From: CAZIPZ01 sp964541075
GTDB lineage: Bacteria > Acidobacteriota > Terriglobia > 20CM-2-55-15
DNA length: 7,533 bases
Reading direction: 5' to 3'
NCBI GenBank assembly: GCA_964541075.1
Contig: CAZIPZ010000194.1
Span: 1-7,533, forward strand
Part shown: positions 1 to 3,905 of the stretch, one piece after another
How positions within the stretch are numbered: the first letter of the stretch is position 1
Layout: each line of letters opens with the position of its first letter
The notes under the pieces: generated by a model
Told to the model about the DNA's origin: nothing
Databases searched by the model: none
Seen by the model: the letters and a program-made list of their open reading frames with translations, nothing else
Program-made: the position numbers and the translations under genes

Positions 1-436
1 GCATGCGGTTGAAGGCCGATACCCTTTTCTCGACTATCGAGTTGTCGAGTTCGCCTCCAAACTGCCGCCAAGAGTGAAAATGAAGGTCCTGGACCAGAAA
101 CATCTGCTGAAACGAGCTGCGAACGGTTTGATACCTCCGTCCGTCCGTCAACGATATAAGCAACCGTACAGGGCGCCAGATGGCTGCAGCTTCTTTGGAA
201 AGAAGGCGAATTATGTCGAAGGCCTGTTGTCTTCGGATCGCATAAAGCACGATGGGATATTCGAACAGCGGGCGATCGCTCAGCTTGTTCAGAAATTCAA
301 GAGCGGTGCGCAGACAAGCGTCGCCGATAATATGGCGCTGGTGGGCGTGCTGTCGACTCAATTGGTCATTGACCGATTCATGAACCAGCGCGGCCAGTCC
401 AATCTTGCCGTTCATCAAATACCGCAACACACGTAG
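1..436 (+). CDS. asnB: Asparagine synthase (glutamine-hydrolysing) family protein, C-terminal part, 5' end outside window
   Basis: This is the last 144 codons of a class II glutamine amidotransferase/asparagine synthetase; the first complete codon is at base 2. The family transfers glutamine-derived ammonia to a carboxylate activated by ATP as an acyl-adenylate. What is visible is the end of the synthetase domain. The segment E-G-R-Y-P-F-L-D-Y-R-V-V-E-F-A near the start matches the conserved family motif (usually E-x-R-x-P-F-L-D-H-x-L-V-E-F-A), followed by K-H-L-L-K-R-A and the P-x-x-V-R-Q-R-Y-K-Q-P-Y-R-A-P block. The glutaminase domain and ATP pyrophosphatase loop lie upstream and cannot be judged. 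The stop codon overlaps the ribosome binding site of the ACP gene, so the two are almost certainly co-transcribed. Because it is co-operonic with an ACP and a second amide ligase, I infer that it amidates a pathway intermediate, although ordinary asparagine synthesis cannot be excluded. Confidence 0.93.
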   Translation, partial: HAVEGRYPFLDYRVVEFASKLPPRVKMKVLDQKHLLKRAANGLIPPSVRQRYKQPYRAPDGCSFFGKKANYVEGLLSSDRIKHDGIFEQRAIAQLVQKFKSGAQTSVADNMALVGVLSTQLVIDRFMNQRGQSNLAVHQIPQHT

Positions 437-440
437 GAGG
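435..440 (+). promoter_or_regulatory. Ribosome binding site of the ACP gene
   Basis: AGGAGG is a perfect Shine-Dalgarno core lying 10 nt before the ATG at 451 and overlapping the asnB-like stop codon (TAG at 434-436). It fixes the ACP start and is the strongest ribosome binding site in the window, in keeping with the high expression carrier proteins often need. Confidence 0.85.
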
Positions 441-450
441 ATTCGTTTTT

Positions 451-720
451 ATGTCAGATATGGATAGGGTTAAACCGGTCCGAACATTTATTGTGGATAA
501 TTTTCTTTTCGGTAAAAGTGATGGTTTGGATGACGCGCAATCCTTCCTTGATTCCGGAATCATTGATTCAACTGGCATTCTTGAACTCGTCGCTTTCCTG
601 GAACGAACTTTTGGAATTCACGTTGAAGACGAAGAACTGGTTCCTGAAAACCTGGATTCGATCAACAATATTTCCAAGTTTCTTGGCGCAAAGCTGCCAG
701 CTACTCCGGCAACCGTATGA
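451..720 (+). CDS. Stand-alone acyl carrier protein
   Basis: An 89-aa carrier protein of the usual ACP length. It carries a growing or waiting acyl (or aminoacyl) group as a thioester on a 4'-phosphopantetheine arm. The attachment motif is D-S-T at residues 39-41, so Ser40 is the predicted modification site. The flanking sequence fits helix II and the loop after it: F-L-D-S-G-I-I-D before it, then I-L-E-L-V-A-F-L-E-R-T-F-G-I and the acidic stretch V-E-D-E-E-L-V-P-E-N-L-D-S. The start is set by AGGAGG at 435-440. The stop TGA at 718-720 overlaps the ATG of the next gene, an ATGA arrangement typical of translational coupling. Position between amide-forming enzymes and an MBOAT suggests a DltC-like role, presenting an activated group to the membrane acyltransferase; this role is inferred. 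No loading ligase is visible in the operon itself. Confidence 0.93.
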   Translation: MSDMDRVKPVRTFIVDNFLFGKSDGLDDAQSFLDSGIIDSTGILELVAFLERTFGIHVEDEELVPENLDSINNISKFLGAKLPATPATV

Positions 721-1691
721 ACAAGAGCGCCGCAGCAACACCTGACCTGCTAAAACTCGATCCCAAAGCGGAGTGCGATCGGATCGCTGCGAGCATTCGC
801 GATCAGGTTATCAACAAGCTCCGACGCAGAGGCGCCGTCATCGGTGTCTCTGGCGGCATTGACAGCAGTGTTGTGGCTTTCCTGTGCGCTCGAGCATTAG
901 GAAGCGAGCGCATTCAAATATTGTTCACGCCGGAATCAGAGTCTTCTCCGGACAGTCTCCGGTTAGGCCGGCTCGTCGCCGATGCTCTGGGCGCTCGAAG
1001 CGCTGTGGAAAACATCAGCCCGATCCTGAACGGAGCGCGCTGCTATGAGCGCCGCGACAGCGCCATTCGTCTTGTGGTCCCGGAGTATGACGAACGGTAC
1101 AAGTCTAAGATCGTCCTTCCAGGCGTTTTGGAAGCCGAGCGATATTCGATCTTTTCAGTGGTCGTACAGTCTCCGGATGGGCAAACCAAAAAGGTCAGAC
1201 TGAGCCCTGAGGCTTATCTAGGCATTGTTGCTTCAACGAACTTCAAGCAGCGGTCCCGGAAAATGATCGAGTATTACTATGCGGACCTGTTGCAATACGC
1301 TGTCGCGGGCACGCCGAACCTTTTGGAGTACGAACTGGGCTTCTTCGTGAAGAATGGAGACGGATCCGCTGATTTCAAGCCGATCGCGCATCTCTACAAG
1401 TCTCAAGTATTCCAGCTAGCCGCGTATCTTGGCGTGCCGGAAGAAATTCAAACTCGCCCTCCGACGACAGACACGTACTCATTGGATCAGTCGCAGGAGG
1501 AGTACTACTTCACACTGCCTCTGCACAAGATGGACCTGTGCCTTTTCGGGAGAAACAATGGCATCAGCCCTTCCGATCTTGCTCCTTCGGCTCAACTGGA
1601 TCCTGATCAGGTCGAGCGCGTCTACAAAATGATTGATGCACATCGAAAGGCTGCACAGTATCTCTTATCGCCTCCGTTGCTCGTCGAATAG
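717..1691 (+). CDS. NAD(+) synthase family protein (N-type ATP pyrophosphatase amide ligase), divergent paralogue with insertion
   Basis: A 324-aa protein of the NadE family, whose members adenylate a carboxylate with ATP and then amidate it with ammonia. The P-loop S-G-G-I-D-S-S lies at residues 45-51. The second half shows further family blocks: N-F-K-Q-R-S-R-K-M-I at about 175-184, A-G-T-P-N near 197-201, G-D-G-S-A-D-F-K-P-I at 214-223 and L-Y-K-S-Q-V-F-Q-L-A-A-Y-L-G-V-P-E-E-I just after. It is longer than a typical ammonia-dependent NadE (about 250-275 aa). The extra length includes roughly 50 residues at about 117-170 and a changed C-terminal part with T-T-D-T-Y-S-L near 250. There is no N-terminal nitrilase-type glutaminase domain, so ammonia must come from elsewhere. 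Translation is probably coupled to the ACP gene through the ATGA overlap. The operon context and altered active-site surroundings make amidation of a pathway-specific acid more likely than housekeeping NAD synthesis; that is inference. Confidence 0.88.
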   Translation: MNKSAAATPDLLKLDPKAECDRIAASIRDQVINKLRRRGAVIGVSGGIDSSVVAFLCARALGSERIQILFTPESESSPDSLRLGRLVADALGARSAVENISPILNGARCYERRDSAIRLVVPEYDERYKSKIVLPGVLEAERYSIFSVVVQSPDGQTKKVRLSPEAYLGIVASTNFKQRSRKMIEYYYADLLQYAVAGTPNLLEYELGFFVKNGDGSADFKPIAHLYKSQVFQLAAYLGVPEEIQTRPPTTDTYSLDQSQEEYYFTLPLHKMDLCLFGRNNGISPSDLAPSAQLDPDQVERVYKMIDAHRKAAQYLLSPPLLVE

Positions 1692-1733
1692 CGGTTCGCT
1701 TCCCGACTCCTGAAGGAATCCTCAGACAACATA

Positions 1734-3020
1734 ATGGAAAATTTCTTCTCTAAAATCCTGGAAAACCTCTCGGCAAGTGACTTCTACATGAGTCTGCCAT
1801 TTTGGGCGGCGTTCACGCTGGTGGCGCTGGCATTCCGGCTGGCGCCTGAGAAACGCCTTCTCAAACAGGTTCTCATGCTGGTGTTCAGCATTGGCATGCT
1901 CTTGATGTTGCCCAGATTCACTTGGCCGATCCTGGTCGTCTTCACCGGTTTGTGTGCGACAAGTTATGCCTTCGGCGCCGTTCTGAACGACAACAAACCT
2001 GCGGGCGTAATGCAACGCAAGTTGCTTGCCGGGACAGGTGTGGTCGCGGTGGTCTGCCTGTTGGGCTTTTTCAAATACCGGTTTATTCAGGAGGCGATCC
2101 TTGCTCCGCGGCCGGACACCGGCGTTCAAGGTTCAGACTTCATCTTTCTTATCGGTATTTCCTACTCGTCATTCAAGGCGATTCACTTCATCATCGATGG
2201 CTACAAGAAGGGAATTAAGGGGGGAACTTTTCTCGATTTTCTGAACTTCATGTTCTTTTTCCCTTCGTTTATCAGCGGACCCATCAATCGCTTTAATCAC
2301 TTTCAAGAAAATTCAGCGCTCAAGAAGAGTGCAAGCCTTCGCGAGGATCTGGCGCCTGGTCTGGAACGCATCATTCATGGGCTTTTTAAGAAGACCGTCT
2401 TGACCACGATTTTGTTCCCTTACACCCTGACCCAGTTGGGAGCAATACAGGAACTAACTCAAGGGCAGATTGTGTTGGGACTCTACGCCTTCGCCTTCTA
2501 CTCGTATCTTGATTTTTCGGGTTACACGGATCTTGCCATCGGAAGCGCCCGCCTGATGGGCTTCACTCTTCCCGAAAATTTCGATCTTCCTTTCCTGAAG
2601 AGAAATATTCAGCAGCTATGGGCGAACTGGCATATTTCCCTGAGCAGTTGGCTTACGGATTACATTTATTGGCCGCTCGTTCGCAAGATGCGGAAGAGCA
2701 ATGCGCTGAGAACCCATCCGCTGTTGATCTCGAACCTTGCGATTATCGTCACGTTTCTGGTGTGCGGCCTCTGGCACGGGGAAGGAATGAATTTTATTTT
2801 GTGGGGCGTCTACCAGGGAGTCGGTATCGCCGTCGTGAATGTATATCAAAACTGGAAGAGAAAAGTTCGCGATCCAAACGCCCTGAAGTACTTTAGATCG
2901 TCATTCAGTCAAGGCGTCGGTGTGTTTTTCACTTTTAATTTTTTTGCAGTAGGATTGATGGCGTTCGCACTCGATGCTAATCAAATTGGCATTGTCATCC
3001 GCCGCCTGTTGGGGGCCTGA
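1734..3020 (+). CDS. MBOAT family membrane O-acyltransferase (DltB/AlgI type)
   Basis: A 428-aa polytopic inner-membrane protein with about ten hydrophobic segments spread along the chain. MBOAT proteins transfer an acyl group, here probably from the ACP thioester at the cytoplasmic face, toward an extracytoplasmic acceptor. Family signatures: F-F-P-S-F-I-S-G-P-I-N-R-F at about 175-187; Y-S-Y-L-D-F-S-G-Y-T-D-L-A-I-G at 256-270; G-F-T-L-P-E-N-F near 276-283; W-H-I-S-L-S-S-W at 299-306, containing His300; and C-G-L-W-H-G at 344-349, containing the invariant catalytic-type His348. Both histidines are present and the length is close to DltB (about 400 aa), shorter than many AlgI proteins. A 42-nt gap separates it from the NadE-like gene. 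AAGGA at 1713-1717 is the only Shine-Dalgarno-like element and is rather far from the ATG. A DltX-like microprotein gene follows after 5 nt. The acyl group and acceptor are unknown. Confidence 0.93.
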   Translation: MENFFSKILENLSASDFYMSLPFWAAFTLVALAFRLAPEKRLLKQVLMLVFSIGMLLMLPRFTWPILVVFTGLCATSYAFGAVLNDNKPAGVMQRKLLAGTGVVAVVCLLGFFKYRFIQEAILAPRPDTGVQGSDFIFLIGISYSSFKAIHFIIDGYKKGIKGGTFLDFLNFMFFFPSFISGPINRFNHFQENSALKKSASLREDLAPGLERIIHGLFKKTVLTTILFPYTLTQLGAIQELTQGQIVLGLYAFAFYSYLDFSGYTDLAIGSARLMGFTLPENFDLPFLKRNIQQLWANWHISLSSWLTDYIYWPLVRKMRKSNALRTHPLLISNLAIIVTFLVCGLWHGEGMNFILWGVYQGVGIAVVNVYQNWKRKVRDPNALKYFRSSFSQGVGVFFTFNFFAVGLMAFALDANQIGIVIRRLLGA

Positions 3021-3025
3021 TAGCT

Positions 3026-3175
3026 ATGATGAAAACATTCACCTACCTAAAGTCGAATCATGGTAAAGCCATCCTTTTGACCTTTGAGCTTTTCTGGATT
3101 CTGGTCTTCATCCTTGATCGTGTAGGCGGTCAGGGCGGAAACGGCATTCCACAATTCATTTACGTGAACTTCTGA
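3026..3175 (+). CDS. DltX-like one-pass membrane microprotein with C-terminal FxYxxF motif
   Basis: A 49-codon reading frame (ATG 3026, TGA 3173-3175) beginning 5 nt after the MBOAT stop. A second in-frame ATG at 3029 would give 48 aa. The layout is: a basic N-terminus (M-M-K-T-F-T-Y-L-K-S-N-H-G-K), one hydrophobic helix at about residues 15-30 (A-I-L-L-T-F-E-L-F-W-I-L-V-F-I-L), a short Gly-rich linker, and the final six residues F-I-Y-V-N-F at 44-49. The positive-inside rule places the C-terminus outside. Known of the family: DltX is about 50 aa, has one helix, binds DltB (an MBOAT) and ends in a conserved F-x-Y-x-x-F hexapeptide. Its tyrosine is proposed to accept D-Ala from DltB and pass it to lipoteichoic acid. 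Length, topology, position next to an MBOAT and the terminal motif all agree, with Tyr46 as the predicted acyl acceptor. No classical Shine-Dalgarno is seen; GGGGG at 3011-3015 or coupling to the MBOAT gene may serve. Functional equivalence is inferred. Confidence 0.8.
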   Translation: MMKTFTYLKSNHGKAILLTFELFWILVFILDRVGGQGGNGIPQFIYVNF

Positions 3176-3294
3176 GGGCGGTAAGGCGATTTGGGGGACA
3201 GGGAAACTTGCGCTGTCCCCCCAATCCCACTTCCTCTCGCCCCGAGCTCCTTTTATCCTGCCTGCTCCTCTCGAATCTAAGTCCCAAACAATCC
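3176..3294. other. Intergenic region between the MBOAT/DltX-like operon and the NRPS
   Basis: No supported gene lies here. It contains the GGGGGACAG hairpin at 3191-3224 and then a pyrimidine-rich stretch. I see no convincing -35/-10 promoter pair or ribosome binding site for the NRPS, so how that gene would be transcribed is unclear. Confidence 0.5.
3191..3224. repeat. REP-like palindromic hairpin
   Basis: Left arm TTGGGGGACAG (3191-3201) pairs with right arm CTGTCCCCCCAA (3213-3224) over 11 base pairs with one extra C in the right arm, leaving an 11-nt loop. No T-run follows, so it is not a canonical intrinsic terminator. The GGGGACAG/CTGTCCCC arms resemble dispersed REP-type palindromes found between genes in many environmental bacteria. 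It may still slow transcription or protect the 3' end of the upstream mRNA. Only one copy lies in this window, so repetitiveness is not shown here. Confidence 0.6.
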
Positions 3295-3402
3295 ATGCAA
3301 GCAAATAAATCGCGCCTTCTTGGTGACTTGAAGGCGATCCTCGGCGCTATGGCCGGCATTGACCTCGCCTCTGCCGCAGGCTCAACCTTCACACAACAAT
3401 GA
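3295..3402 (+). pseudogene. Possible relic of an NRPS peptidyl carrier domain
   Basis: A 35-codon frame from ATG 3295 to TGA 3400-3402 reads L-G-D-L-K-A-I-L-G-A-M-A-G-I-D-L-A-S-A-A followed by G-S-T-F-T-Q-Q and stop. The first part resembles helix I and the following loop of carrier domains of the kind that continue T-F-L-E-L-G-F-D-S-L in hybrid NRPS/PKS proteins. Here the expected block with the pantetheine serine is missing: T-F runs directly into T-Q-Q and the stop. The stop overlaps the ATG at 3399 in another frame (ATGA), just before the condensation domain. I infer that the module may once have begun with a carrier domain, now deleted and frameshifted. The similarity is short and may be accidental. 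No ribosome binding site precedes it. Confidence 0.3.
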
Positions 3403-3893
3403 TTCCTCTAACGCACGGGCAGCGAGAAATCTGGAGTGCCTCTACCGGGACCCCGGAGGCTTCGGCGGCACATCAGCTGTGCATTGCCGTAGACCTCGAA
3501 GGAGACGTCAATATTGATGCGCTGCAGCTTGCAGTCAATCAGGTTGTGGTCAGGCACGAAGCACTGCGATGCACTGTCAAGGCGGATGGAACCGAAATGA
3601 TATGCCATTCGACGATTCGCCTCGATGTTCCAGTGGTCGATTTTAGCGCTCTCTCAGCAGCCGAAAGCCAGGATCGCGTGGACGCCGCGATGAGGGAAGA
3701 AAGCGGGCGATCGTTTGATCTAGACTCGGGTCCGTTAGTTGCATTCCGAATCCTGAAGCTATCCGGCCGAAAATACCTCCTTGTTTTTACCGCCCACATA
3801 ATGATTTGCGACAGGTGGTCGCAAATCATCATTCTTGAGGAAGTCAGCACCATATACTCCGCGATTGTTGAAGAGCGTGAACTCATCTTGTAA
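3399..3893 (+). pseudogene. NRPS condensation domain, N-terminal half, ended by an in-frame TAA
   Basis: These 164 codons hold the first half of a condensation domain, which joins an upstream donor to the aminoacyl group on the downstream carrier. Visible motifs are C1-like I-P-L-T-H-G-Q-R-E-I-W (residues 2-12) and C2-like V-R-H-E-A-L-R. The catalytic C3 block, usually H-H-x-x-x-D-G, reads H133-I-M-I-C-D138-R139, so the second, catalytic His and the Gly are both changed. The frame stops at TAA 3891-3893, but the same frame continues immediately with P-A-V-P-M-R-D-Y-A-L-W-Q, the expected next part of the domain, so the stop is a single nonsense codon. No good ribosome binding site precedes ATG 3399. 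Together this points to a decayed condensation domain; a base-call or assembly error at the stop remains possible. As it is the first intact part of the module, it may have been redundant. Confidence 0.75.
3801..3829. repeat. Perfect 12-bp inverted repeat within the condensation motif
   Basis: ATGATTTGCGAC (3801-3812) and its exact reverse complement GTCGCAAATCAT (3818-3829) are separated by the 5-nt loop AGGTG. The hairpin lies exactly over the codons for the altered H-H-x-x-x-D-G motif and the W-S-Q that follows. Confidence 0.9.
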
Positions 3894-3905
3894 CCGGCGG
3901 TTCCG

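Noticed and set aside
1722..2129. Minus-strand open frame over the 5' part of the MBOAT gene
   Set aside because: Its product is rich in His, Gln, Arg and Glu, typical of the antisense of a hydrophobic gene, and it has no recognisable family.
3191..3240. Hairpin as an intrinsic terminator of the acyl-transfer operon
   Set aside because: No T-tract follows the right arm (AATCCCACTTCC), so the canonical terminator rule is not met.
3047..3304. Minus-strand open frame over the DltX-like gene and intergenic region
   Set aside because: No recognisable motif or ribosome binding site, and it reads through the REP-like hairpin. The + strand microprotein has a clear membrane helix and motif.
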